42,350 nt of DNA from Acidimicrobiales bacterium (GTDB lineage: Bacteria > Actinomycetota > Acidimicrobiia > Acidimicrobiales > RAAP-2), in NCBI GenBank assembly GCA_017883135.1, contig JADGOE010000020.1, forward strand, positions 1 through 42,350. Reading direction: 5' to 3'. A model generated the notes under the pieces. The model did not search any database. It was not told where the DNA came from and was given only the letters and a program-made list of their open reading frames with translations. Below, in pieces: positions 1-7,510 of this stretch; positions within the stretch are counted from its first letter, which is position 1; each line of letters begins with the position of its first letter. The translations under genes and the position numbers were made by a program.

Positions 1-144
1 GTCGGCATGGCGGCCACCTCCGATGGCACCGGCTACCGGGAGGTCGCCTCCGACGGCGGCATCTTCAGCTTCGGGACGGCCACCTTCCAGGGATCGACCG
101 GGGCGATCAGCCTGGTCGCCCCGATTGTTGCCATGACCGGTTGA
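1..144 (+). CDS. C-terminal fragment of DGGIFSFG-repeat protein
   Basis: The frame is open from base 1 and stops with TGA at 142-144, giving the last 47 residues of a protein whose start lies outside the window. The visible part reads as one repeat unit: a [15 protein letters not shown] motif followed by a GS-G core and a short hydrophobic end. This style of tandem repeat ([14 protein letters not shown] with small variations) is familiar from large secreted or surface proteins of Acidimicrobiia and other actinobacteria, where repeats are thought to build a propeller-like fold, sometimes next to cell-wall hydrolase domains. Which domain precedes it cannot be seen. It is the main taxonomic hint in the window, but that is inference. 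Confidence 0.7.
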   Translation, partial: VGMAATSDGTGYREVASDGGIFSFGTATFQGSTGAISLVAPIVAMTG

Positions 145-413
145 TCACCAGGCCCGTATGGTGGCCGGACGTCGAGAATGATCCCCCGTCTCCGCCTGAC
201 AGGCAGTAGCGTTCGAAGTGGCAAGTCCCAACGGCCGAAAGGTGGACGGTTAAGCCAGGTGCGCGGCGTTCCCACTGCTCGGGACAGTGACCCGGTCGGA
301 TCTGCCCGCGGACCCGCGTCCGTCGCTCGGGTTCCGACACCGGGCTTCGGGCTCCGACCATCACGAGCTCGCGAACCTGAGATGCGCTGTCGAACCGATA
401 GCCGGACAAGCAC

Positions 414-420
414 AAGGAGG
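414..420 (+). promoter_or_regulatory. Shine-Dalgarno site fixing a GTG start
   Basis: AAGGAGG, a full anti-16S match, ends seven bases before GTG 428. It decides the lipoprotein start against the longer reading (287) and the internal ATG at 470, neither of which has a comparable site. Confidence 0.75.
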
Positions 421-427
421 TCGCCGG

Positions 428-1039
428 GTGCGACGGATCACTGTGGATGAGACGGGTGCCAGCACGAACATGCCGCTCGAGCGGTGGAACCCGGGGACGG
501 ACCATCGGCGCAAGACCTGGCAGTGGGCACTGGCTCTGTCCTCGCTCGGCCTCGCCCTGTCGGCATGCAGCCTGCACATCACCAAGCACGGCATCACCGG
601 CAACGTCTTCGGTCACAAGTTCTCCGGTGCTACCGGAGTGCTTCCGGCGGGGTTCCCGAGCAGCGTGCCCGTGCCTGACAACTCCCGAGTGCTGGTCGGC
701 GGCGGCACCAACAACCAGTGGGATGTGGCGTTCGCAGTCACCGGGTCCCTCTCGTCGGGGACGGCAGCGTACGAGGCCAAGTTCCGCTCGGCCGGCTATA
801 CCGTGACCAACATCGAGACGGGATCGACGCCGGCCACGGCTGCGACCGGTTCGGGTTCGAATTCCACCTCGACAACGGTGACGTTGACCGGCTCGGTGTT
901 CACCGCGACCGACGCGCAGTGGACCGTCCAGGTCGAATCCGGAAGCACCACTTCGTCGACGGGCGGCACGCTCAAGGCAGGAGAGTTCGCGATCAACATC
1001 ACGGTCGTGCCGACATCGTCCACCACGTCTTCGACCTGA
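428..1039 (+). CDS. Predicted secreted lipoprotein, function unknown
   Basis: This is a 203-residue protein with an N-terminal basic stretch (HRRK), a hydrophobic helix (WALALSSLGLALSAC) and a lipobox LSAC, so it is probably exported and anchored to the outer face of the membrane by a lipidated cysteine. The mature part starts with a Gly/His-rich segment, then a FPSSVPVPDNSRVL motif typical of small actinobacterial lipoproteins, a compact beta-rich domain, and a Ser/Thr-rich tail ending in SSTTSST. The start is chosen at GTG 428 because of a perfect AAGGAGG site. ATG 470 would give a shorter, more standard signal peptide and remains possible. I do not recognise an enzymatic domain; a cell-surface or binding role is only a guess. 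Confidence 0.75.
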   Translation: MRRITVDETGASTNMPLERWNPGTDHRRKTWQWALALSSLGLALSACSLHITKHGITGNVFGHKFSGATGVLPAGFPSSVPVPDNSRVLVGGGTNNQWDVAFAVTGSLSSGTAAYEAKFRSAGYTVTNIETGSTPATAATGSGSNSTSTTVTLTGSVFTATDAQWTVQVESGSTTSSTGGTLKAGEFAINITVVPTSSTTSST

Positions 1040-1219
1040 ACCACTCGGTGGCGCGCCACGGCGCGGGATTCAGTCCACGAGACGGTGTCTCCCCTGCCAC
1101 CCGATCTGGAGTCGAGCCCGCATGCGAGTATCACCACACCGAGCGCCCGCACATCCTCAGCCGAGGGATGTGCACCCGACCGCCAACGGGCGCGACCAGG
1201 GGTTAGCGGTGTTCACCGG

Positions 1220-1990
1220 ATGATCGACCTACCCGTCGCCGATCCGTGGTTCGTCAGCAAACGGGTGGACGGGCAGGTCACGCTGGTGACCGAGCCACAC
1301 GTCCATCCGCTCCTGCGATGCAATGTCTGGCAGGTGCAGGGCCGCACGTCCGACCTCGTCATCGACACCTCGCTCGGGCTCGCACCACTCCGACACCTCG
1401 TCGACCGCGAGCTCGCCAACGGGCTGCTTGCAGTCGCCACCCACTTCCACAGCGATCACATCGGCGGCCTGCACGAGTTCTCCCACCGGGCCGTTCACCG
1501 TGCGGAGGTCGACCGGCTGACCGAGCCGGTGACGACGTGTCTCGAATCCCTCGCCTACGGCGAGGACGTGGTCGGCCCCTACCGTCGGGCCGGATACCGG
1601 ATCCCCGAGCTGTTCATCGACGCGGTGCCGGTCGGCGGACTGGAGACGACGGTGCTCGAGGGGGACCCGGTGCCGGCGACGCGTGTGCTCGACGGCGGCG
1701 AGATCATCGATCTCGGTGACCGCAGCTTCGAGGTCCTCCACCTGCCGGGTCACTCGCCCGGGAGCATCGGCCTGTGGGAACGTCCGACGGGGATCCTCTT
1801 CTCAGGCGACGCGGTCTACGACGGCCCCCTGCTCGACGAGCTCGACGGATCTGACGTCGGTGCGTACGTCACTACCATCCGCCGCCTTCGCGAACTGCCT
1901 GTCACAGTCGTCCACGGCGGCCACGAACCCAGCTTCGGACGCACACGCCTGATCGAACTCTGCGATCTCTACCTCGCTGCCCGAGGCTGA
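1220..1990 (+). CDS. MBL-fold metal-dependent hydrolase
   Basis: This is a 256-residue metallo-beta-lactamase-fold protein. The metal-binding motif THFHSDH lies at residues 74-80, followed by a central GHSPGSIG (third ligand), a SGDAVYDGPL segment (bridging Asp) and VVHGGHE near the C-terminus (last His). These are the four canonical ligand blocks of the family, so a hydrolase with one or two metal ions is expected; the substrate (thioester, lactone or other) cannot be told. ATG 1220 is chosen because homologous sequence starts just after it; the frame is open back to 1085 but that part is low-complexity. There is only a weak ribosome site. It stands alone, convergent with the thiolase-like gene downstream. 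Confidence 0.85.
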   Translation: MIDLPVADPWFVSKRVDGQVTLVTEPHVHPLLRCNVWQVQGRTSDLVIDTSLGLAPLRHLVDRELANGLLAVATHFHSDHIGGLHEFSHRAVHRAEVDRLTEPVTTCLESLAYGEDVVGPYRRAGYRIPELFIDAVPVGGLETTVLEGDPVPATRVLDGGEIIDLGDRSFEVLHLPGHSPGSIGLWERPTGILFSGDAVYDGPLLDELDGSDVGAYVTTIRRLRELPVTVVHGGHEPSFGRTRLIELCDLYLAARG

Positions 1991-2074
1991 CGTGCCCCGC
2001 TCCACGCTCCGTTCGGCACGCGCCGACCCGGGCCGGTGGCCGGCGACGAGCTCCGGGCCGAGCGCGGTGGACGC

Positions 2075-3565
2075 TCACGCCAGGTCGAACGAACCCTTCG
2101 CCACCCTGACCCTGGTCCCGATCACTTCGCGGGAGGCCGCATGCCGGCTCAGTTCGGCGTCCTCGCTGATGGCCACGCAACGCCTGCCGTCTGCGGTGTC
2201 GCACAGGGCCACCGTGCGGTTCGGCTCCATTCCCTCGAAGGTGACCGTGTAGGTGGCCACCGTGGCGTCGCCGTCGTAGCCGTCGAGCGTCTCGACGACT
2301 TCGACCACCTCGGTCAACGACGCCGCTTCATAGGCCAGGTCGGCCAGTAGCGGCGGCCTGCCATCGGGGAGTGCAGACCATAGTCCGAGGCCAGGCTTGG
2401 TCAACAGCCCGCTGACCGTGGTGACCAGCCCGAGCGACCCGGGGTCGGCCCGCACGGTGGGGACCACCGCTGCCATGGCTTGGAGGACGAAGTTGTTGAA
2501 CGGGCCTCCGCCAAAGGCCATGCCCCCGGTGACCGTCGGCGTCGCTCCGAGGTCGAGATGCAAGGCGCGCTGTTGGGCTCGGACCGCAGCCGGAAAACAG
2601 CTGTAGATCTCCATGGTCTCCGCCTCGGCCACCGGTCGACCCAGCCGGGCCGTCGCCGCATCGCCCAAGACGCCCATGGCCGGCCAGGCATGGGGATGCT
2701 TCCGGCGCAGGAGGGAGACGGCGTGACTCGACTCGATACCCACCAGGGGGAACACCCATCGGTCGGAGTCCACCCCCAGTCGTCGGGCCACTTCCACCGA
2801 ACAGAGCACGAGCGCAGCCGCCTGGTTGACCGTCCACTGGGTCGAATGCCACTTGTTGTAAGGGAAGGCCAACGGGCGATTGGTGGGCGAAGGCGTGTCG
2901 ATCTGTCGGGCGTCCATCGGAGCGGGGAACGCGGCGCCTGGGTTGGCTCCGGCCACCTGGTTGCAACGGGCCCACAGGTCGGCGACCACGGCGCGATGGT
3001 CCACCAATGCCTGGCCCTCTGCCGCCCGCAGTGCATTCTCGATCATTGCGTACTGCTGGACCGGGTCCCACAACCGATGAGCGACCTCCACCGCCTCGAC
3101 CAGCGGACCGGTGCGCCGGCGCGCCACGTCGGGTGCTGCATCGGGCTGCCCGGTCTCCACCGCCTCGCGCCCCGTGCGGGCCAGGTCGCGGGCCCAGCAC
3201 CTGGCCTCCCCGCCCACCACCACCGCCACCTCGGAGGCGCCGGCGACGATGGCAGCCAGCGCGTCGTTGATCAGGCTCTGTTGGGGAATGCCCAGTTCGA
3301 ACAGGTGGGTCCGGGCCTCTCGAGCACCCACGCCTTCGGCCACCAGGCGGCCAGGGTCAGGGTACGACCACGTACCCTGGGGCACGGCGATCCGGTCGAT
3401 CTTCGCCGCGAGCCCGCTCCGTCCCGCATCCGAAACCGCTGCGACCAAGGCCTGGGCCATCAGCTCACTCGGTTCGGCGTCCGCCGAGGCCGTGCCCACC
3501 CCGACCAGGACCGGCGTCCGCGGGTCGAGCGACCGAGCGCCCGTCTGGAGGATTCTCCCCGTCAT
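2075..3565 (-). CDS. Thiolase-like protein type 1 (TLP1) with extra C-terminal domain
   Basis: This is a 496-residue thiolase-superfamily protein. The N-terminal PVLVGVG strand and later VVVGGEA, EIYSCFPAA and TGGMAFGGGPFNN segments follow the thiolase fold. The last 80 or so residues (from about 415) form a separate beta-rich domain, as in mycobacterial TLP1 proteins. The position where true thiolases have the nucleophilic cysteine (NxxCxSGL) reads IPQQSLIND here, with no Cys, so classical thiolysis is unlikely; a role in handling CoA esters is inferred. It is the last gene of the minus-strand operon led by the FadE26/27-like pair and starts 4 bases after the DUF4031 stop. Sterol-related function is suggested only by that context. 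Confidence 0.82.
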   Translation of the reverse strand: MTGRILQTGARSLDPRTPVLVGVGTASADAEPSELMAQALVAAVSDAGRSGLAAKIDRIAVPQGTWSYPDPGRLVAEGVGAREARTHLFELGIPQQSLINDALAAIVAGASEVAVVVGGEARCWARDLARTGREAVETGQPDAAPDVARRRTGPLVEAVEVAHRLWDPVQQYAMIENALRAAEGQALVDHRAVVADLWARCNQVAGANPGAAFPAPMDARQIDTPSPTNRPLAFPYNKWHSTQWTVNQAAALVLCSVEVARRLGVDSDRWVFPLVGIESSHAVSLLRRKHPHAWPAMGVLGDAATARLGRPVAEAETMEIYSCFPAAVRAQQRALHLDLGATPTVTGGMAFGGGPFNNFVLQAMAAVVPTVRADPGSLGLVTTVSGLLTKPGLGLWSALPDGRPPLLADLAYEAASLTEVVEVVETLDGYDGDATVATYTVTFEGMEPNRTVALCDTADGRRCVAISEDAELSRHAASREVIGTRVRVAKGSFDLA

Positions 3566-3569
3566 CAGA

Positions 3570-3887
3570 TCAGTCTGCCCGAGGCCCTTGCGCTGCAGCG
3601 CTCCCCGCCAGGTTGTCGGACCGCCGGTCCCTGATCATCCGACCGACCTGGCGCCAGGTGACGGCGACCGCGCCGAGCGAGAGCGCGTCCTGGCGAGAGC
3701 GCTCGGGCAGGTCGTAGTGGGCATGATGCGGCCGGCCCTCCTTGCACTGGAACCACTCCCTCCGCATGCCCAGCCGAGCCGCGAAGGAATGGAGCTCGTC
3801 GTCGCTGTCGGCCACCAGGTGGGACCAACGGTCGACGGCCACTCCGAGACGGGCCGGCTGGCGCCAGTCATCGAGGTAGACGGTCAC
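3570..3887 (-). CDS. DUF4031 domain protein
   Basis: This is a 105-residue soluble protein beginning MTVYLDDW and containing WSHLVADSDDELHSFAARLG, then EGRPHHAHYDLPE with a His/Asp/Tyr cluster. This matches the DUF4031 family (short proteins with a conserved V-Y-x-D-D start, W-S-H-L and H-Y-D-L motifs), usually 85-100 residues; the last 20 residues here are an extension. Biochemical function is not known for the family. The start is GTG 3887, without a clear ribosome site, 27 bases after the rhodanese stop, so translation probably depends on the operon message. Its link to fatty-acid or sterol genes is positional only. Confidence 0.8.
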   Translation of the reverse strand: MTVYLDDWRQPARLGVAVDRWSHLVADSDDELHSFAARLGMRREWFQCKEGRPHHAHYDLPERSRQDALSLGAVAVTWRQVGRMIRDRRSDNLAGSAAAQGPRAD

Positions 3888-3914
3888 AGGCCGGCAGCAT
3901 CGCGCTGCACCGGG

Positions 3915-4265
3915 TCAGATGATCCGGCCGGTGACGCCGCCCTCGGCGGACACCGACAGGCCTGCCTGCTCCCAGGCCAGCATGCCCCCTCCGACGTTCC
4001 GGACGTCGTACCCGGCACCGGCGAGCGCAGCGGCCACGGCCCCCGACCGCCCACCAGCCCGGCAGATGCAGACCACCAACCGGTCCGCCGGTATCTCGCC
4101 GAGCCGCTCGGTGACCAGTCCCATAGGCACATGGACGGCCTCCGGAGCGTGGCCCGACTCCCATTCGGCGTCCTCGCGGACGTCGAGGAGGAGCGCACCG
4201 GCGGCAACCAGTCTGGCGGCCTCCACCGGATCGATGTCGTCTGACGCCGCGGTATCGGAAGCCAC
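3915..4265 (-). CDS. Rhodanese-like domain protein
   Basis: This is a 116-residue single-domain rhodanese. It has the DVREDAEWESGHAPEAVHVPMG block (CH2A/B region) at about 28-49 and an active-site loop CRAGGRS starting at Cys68, with a further Cys66 just before it. The six-residue loop with a cysteine is that of sulfurtransferases rather than of Cdc25-type phosphatases, so it probably carries a persulfide. The end, GGMLAWEQAGL, is the usual C-terminal helix. The start is GTG 4265 without an obvious ribosome site. It sits in the minus-strand operon between the VOC and DUF4031 genes; the sulfur acceptor is unknown. Confidence 0.88.
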   Translation of the reverse strand: MASDTAASDDIDPVEAARLVAAGALLLDVREDAEWESGHAPEAVHVPMGLVTERLGEIPADRLVVCICRAGGRSGAVAAALAGAGYDVRNVGGGMLAWEQAGLSVSAEGGVTGRII

Positions 4266-4311
4266 GCCATCACGGTATCCGAGGTTGGGGCGGGCCCGGG
4301 CACCCTCCGGG

Positions 4312-4752
4312 TCACCCCGGATGGTCCATCAACTCGATCCTCACCCCGTCGGGATCGGTGCAGTAGACGAAGTCGAGCCGGGTCCCCGGGAGATCGAACG
4401 TGGTGCGGGTGCCGCGGACCACCGCACCACCCAGGGCTTCGACCACCGCCACCACGCGGTCGACGTCGTCGACCCGCAAGGAGAGGTGGGTGAGGCCCAA
4501 CTGGTTCATCGGTCGGCGAACCGGCTCGCCGATCGTGCCGGGCGCCTCGAATCCGAGCAGCTCGATGGTGACACCGTCGCGTCGGAGCATCCGTGACTGC
4601 AGGCGGAGCCGCTCCACCTCCATGAGCGCCCCGAACTCCTCGCCGACCTGGTGTGACTCGACCTGCTCGAACCCGAGTCCCTCGCAGTAGAAACGCAGGG
4701 ACCGCTCGAGGTCGGAGACGCAGATGCCCAGATGCGAGAACGACAACGTCAC
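4312..4752 (-). CDS. VOC-family (glyoxalase/epimerase-like) protein
   Basis: This is a 146-residue protein with two paired beta-alpha-beta-beta-beta modules. The putative metal ligands are visible in the expected places: His7 (FSHLGI), Glu in VTIELLGFE, His in LTHLSLRV and Glu in RIELMDH. Family members include glyoxalase I, methylmalonyl-CoA epimerase and extradiol dioxygenases; length and pattern fit the first two best, but the substrate cannot be assigned. The start is GTG 4752, chosen because GGAAGG lies nine bases upstream (4762-4767) and the domain begins at once. An in-frame GTG at 4794 lacks any such site. It follows the FadE27-like gene by 48 bases and is probably in the same transcript. 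Confidence 0.85.
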   Translation of the reverse strand: MTLSFSHLGICVSDLERSLRFYCEGLGFEQVESHQVGEEFGALMEVERLRLQSRMLRRDGVTIELLGFEAPGTIGEPVRRPMNQLGLTHLSLRVDDVDRVVAVVEALGGAVVRGTRTTFDLPGTRLDFVYCTDPDGVRIELMDHPG

Positions 4753-4800
4753 GCCGGATCGCCTTCCACCCTCGGGAGCAGGGTCCTGCGCCACATGCGA

Positions 4801-5928
4801 TCAGGCCGGTTCGCCAGCCAATGCGGCCCCGAGCCTGAGCAGCTGGTCGGTGGCGCCACCGAGGGTGAGTTCGAGATGCTTGGTCATCAAGAAGTACCGG
4901 TGCAGGGGATAGTCGCGGTCGACGCCCACCCCTCCGTGCAGGTGCACCGCTGCGTGGACCACTCGCTGCCCCCCGTCGGCGGCCCAGAACTTGGCCACCG
5001 CCACCTCCTTGTCGGCGGGCAATCCCTCGGAGATCCGCCATGCCGCCTGCCATGCGGTGAGCCGGATGGCCTCGGCGTCGACATAGGCGTCGGCCGCCCG
5101 TTGACCCACGGCCTGAAAGGTTGCGATCGGTTTTCCGAACTGCTCTCTCGTCTTGGTGTACTCCGCCACCAGCGCCAGCGCCGCCGCAGCCGCCCCGGCC
5201 TGGGCCAGGGACAGCGCGGCCGTCGACCGCTGGACCAGCCACTCGATGATCGACGCCCCGTCCTCGACCGATCCGAGCAGGGCGTCCGGTCCCACCGGTG
5301 TGCCGGCCATGGTGAGCACGGCCTCGGACTGTCCGGTGTTGATCGGCTGGCGCTGCCGGCTCACCCCGGGGGCCTGAACGGGCACGATGAACATGGCGAG
5401 CCCATCGGGCCCCAGGCGGGCCGGCACCACGACCGCGTCGGCGATCATCCCCGAGGGGATGCACGACTTGGTGCCCGACAGCTTCCAGCCGTCACCGGCC
5501 GGCTCGGCCACCACCGACGGCGAGAGCGGAGTACCGGCCAGCTCCACCAGGGCCGTGGTCAAGACGGAGTCGCCCGACACCACCCCGGGCAGCCACTCGC
5601 TGCGCTGCGCCTCGGTCCCGAACCGGGCTATGGCCGGGGCCGCCGCGGCCAGGGTCTCGATCGCCGGCACGTACGCCGCGCTGCGTCCGGCCGCCTCGAC
5701 CACCAGTCCGGTCTCCAGAAACCCGAGGCCGGCGCCGCCGACCTCCTCGGGGAGGGCGATGCCCAGTAGGCCGGCGGCCGCCAGCTCGGACCAGAGCTTC
5801 CGGTCGAAGCGCTCACCGTCCGGTTCGGACTCCAACTCGCGCAGGCGCTCGTGGGTGGCCAGGTCGGTGAAGATCCGGGTGGCCAGGTCACGCACCGCCT
5901 CTTGTTCCTCGCTGAAGGAAAAGTCCAT
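4801..5928 (-). CDS. fadE27: Acyl-CoA dehydrogenase, FadE27/ChsE5-like subunit
   Basis: This is a 375-residue acyl-CoA dehydrogenase. It opens MDFSFSEEQEAVRDL and ends with HLHGGVGVDRDYPLHRYF, then LGGATDQLLRLG and LAGEPA, the same order and near-identical end as mycobacterial FadE27. In M. tuberculosis FadE26 and FadE27 form an alpha2beta2 flavoenzyme (ChsE4-ChsE5) that dehydrogenates the CoA ester of the cholesterol side chain; in such enzymes each alpha-beta pair shares one FAD site. The FadE26-like partner lies 16 bases upstream, supporting the same assembly. ATG 5928 has GGGGAG at good distance. Side-chain specificity is inferred from recalled sequence similarity. Confidence 0.85.
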   Translation of the reverse strand: MDFSFSEEQEAVRDLATRIFTDLATHERLRELESEPDGERFDRKLWSELAAAGLLGIALPEEVGGAGLGFLETGLVVEAAGRSAAYVPAIETLAAAAPAIARFGTEAQRSEWLPGVVSGDSVLTTALVELAGTPLSPSVVAEPAGDGWKLSGTKSCIPSGMIADAVVVPARLGPDGLAMFIVPVQAPGVSRQRQPINTGQSEAVLTMAGTPVGPDALLGSVEDGASIIEWLVQRSTAALSLAQAGAAAAALALVAEYTKTREQFGKPIATFQAVGQRAADAYVDAEAIRLTAWQAAWRISEGLPADKEVAVAKFWAADGGQRVVHAAVHLHGGVGVDRDYPLHRYFLMTKHLELTLGGATDQLLRLGAALAGEPA

Positions 5929-5944
5929 CGTTGCGTCTCCCCTT

Positions 5945-7120
5945 CTATCGCAGTGACCGGGGCATCCCGAGGCCGAAGATGGCGATCAGGTCCCGTTGGA
6001 TCTCGTTGGTCCCACCACCGAAGGTCAAGATGACCAGGCTTCGGGCGTACATCTCGAGGCGACCGGTCAACACGGCCTCGGGGCTCCCCTTGGTGAGATA
6101 GCCGGCCTGCCCGACCACCTCCATCATCAGCTTGAAGGCTTCGAGGTAGAACTCGGTGCCGAACACCTTGATGGTGGAGGCATCGGCCACGTCGAGGTGA
6201 CCCTGGGTGGCTGTCCATGCCACCTTCCAGTTGATCAGCTTCAGGAACTCGAGGCGGGCATGGATGCGGGCCAGATGGACCTGAACCCACTCGTGGTCGA
6301 TGACCCGACGGCCGTCGGCGAGCTTGGTGGACCCGGCCCACGCGCGCACGTCGGTGAGCGCCCGTTCGATGATGCCCGACGAGCACAGGGTGACCCGCTC
6401 GTGGTTGAGTTGGCTGGTGATCAGAGACCAGCCGTTGTTCTCGCCGCCGACCAGGTTTGCCGCCGGCACCCGCACGTCCTCGTAGAAGGTGTAGTTGATG
6501 TTGTGGTCGCCCAACAGGTGCATCGGCACCACTTTGATCCCCGGGGTATCCATGGGCACGATGAACATCGAGATGCCTTTGTGCTTGGAGACAGCGGGGT
6601 CGGTTCGGGTTGCCAACCAGATGTAGTCGGCGTCACCGGCCAGCGAGGTGTAGATCTTCTGACCGTTGATGACGTACTCGTCGCCGTCGCGTTCCGCCCG
6701 GGTCTGCAGAGAGGCGAGGTCCGTCCCGGACTCGGGCTCGGTGTAGCCGATGCAGAAGTGGATGTCGCCGGCCAGGATGCGCGGCAGGAACTTCTCTTTC
6801 TGCTCGGGAGTGCCGAACTCCATGATGGTCGGCCCGACCGTGTTGATGGTCAACATGGGCACCGGTGCTCCGGCCCGCATCGACTCGTCGAAGAAGATGA
6901 ACTGCTCGATGGCCGATCGGCCCTGACCTCCGTACTCCTTGGGCCATCCGATTCCCAACCAACCATCGTCGGCCATCTGTTTCACCACCCGGCGCATATC
7001 GGGCCCGATCCCATGGCTCGAGGCGAGCTGGGCCTCCACCTCGGGGGTCAGCAGGTCGGCGTAGTACTCGCGGAGGCGGTTGCGGAGAGCCTCTTGTTCC
7101 TCGGTGTAGCCGATCTCCAT
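5945..7120 (-). CDS. fadE26: Acyl-CoA dehydrogenase, FadE26/ChsE4-like subunit
   Basis: This is a 391-residue acyl-CoA dehydrogenase and the first gene of its operon. Its features, in order: YTEEQEALRNRLREYY start, GWLGIGWPKEYGGQGRS, FCIGYTEPESGTDLASL (substrate/FAD loop), VINGQKIYTS, NQLNHERVTL, KVFGTEFYLEA and the C-terminal FGGGTNEIQRD motif that contacts FAD. The whole pattern, especially WPKEYGGQGRSA, LTINTVGPTIM and QLNHERV, matches FadE26 of the mycobacterial cholesterol regulon. It would pair with the FadE27-like protein to oxidise a five-carbon steroid side chain as CoA ester. ATG 7120 has AAGGGA at suitable distance. The promoter region upstream carries a KstR-type operator at 7275-7288. 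Confidence 0.87.
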   Translation of the reverse strand: MEIGYTEEQEALRNRLREYYADLLTPEVEAQLASSHGIGPDMRRVVKQMADDGWLGIGWPKEYGGQGRSAIEQFIFFDESMRAGAPVPMLTINTVGPTIMEFGTPEQKEKFLPRILAGDIHFCIGYTEPESGTDLASLQTRAERDGDEYVINGQKIYTSLAGDADYIWLATRTDPAVSKHKGISMFIVPMDTPGIKVVPMHLLGDHNINYTFYEDVRVPAANLVGGENNGWSLITSQLNHERVTLCSSGIIERALTDVRAWAGSTKLADGRRVIDHEWVQVHLARIHARLEFLKLINWKVAWTATQGHLDVADASTIKVFGTEFYLEAFKLMMEVVGQAGYLTKGSPEAVLTGRLEMYARSLVILTFGGGTNEIQRDLIAIFGLGMPRSLR

Positions 7121-7274
7121 TGCGTCCCTTCCGGTTGTGCCTGCTGCGGGTGCCGAGCCGGGGGTGTCCCGTCCCGATCCTCGGACGGCGGAACGGCGGG
7201 TCGGTTCGACCAGTCTCCCCTCAGGCGGCCCGCCGGTCGGACGCGAGCACCGGGTGAGGCGGTCCGCCTCCTAC

Positions 7275-7288
7275 TAGAACACGTTACA
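7275..7288. promoter_or_regulatory. KstR-type operator candidate
   Basis: TAGAACACGTTACA fits TnnAACnnGTTnnA, the recalled binding pattern of the TetR-family repressor KstR that controls cholesterol genes in mycobacteria and rhodococci, at every fixed position. It lies 154 bases before fadE26 and 222 before the thiolase. Sequence match is seen; binding is inferred. No kstR gene is in the window. Confidence 0.65.
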
Positions 7289-7403
7289 TTCAGCCGGCCC
7301 CGGGCGCCACCGTCGGGGCGCGCTGCGAACAAGCGCCGCAAACGCCCGGCGAGGTAGCCTGCGCGCTGGTGGAGTGGCCACCGTCCGTCGCCCGGCACCA
7401 CTA

Positions 7404-7440
7404 GGGTTACCATCCGGTAAGTTCCAGAGTGCGGTAACCC
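7404..7440. promoter_or_regulatory. Nested inverted repeats upstream of thiolase
   Basis: GGGTTACC (7404-7411) and GGTAACCC (7433-7440) are perfect inverted copies 21 bases apart. Within them TTACC-atcc-GGTAA (7407-7420) forms a second, tighter dyad, so three half-sites of one motif occur in 37 bases. The arrangement suggests a dimeric regulator with two possible registers, about 70 bases before the thiolase start. Confidence 0.5.
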
Positions 7441-7510
7441 GTGCGATCCTGACCACCCCATCAGCCCCCATCACCACAGCGGCCCGCCGCCTGCACCCGA
7501 GGAGTATCAC

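Larger units (their letters stand above)
7121..7510. other. Divergent intergenic control region (390 bp)
   Basis: This region separates fadE26 (minus) from the thiolase (plus). It contains a 14-base KstR-pattern operator (7275-7288) and, nearer the thiolase, nested inverted repeats (7404-7440). GAGGAG at 7499-7504 is the thiolase ribosome site. I see no credible ORF inside. Both transcripts presumably start here. Confidence 0.7.

Noticed and set aside
1048-1059. Palindrome GTGGCGCGCCAC after the lipoprotein gene as terminator
   Set aside because: No loop in the perfect palindrome and no U tract; too weak to call.
3884-7357. Long open frames antisense or out of frame to the acyl-CoA dehydrogenase operon (for example 3884-5464 minus, 4732-5769 plus, 5996-7357 plus)
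   Set aside because: They are low-complexity Arg/Gly/Pro/His-rich translations that cover genes with full family motifs; expected shadows in very GC-rich DNA.
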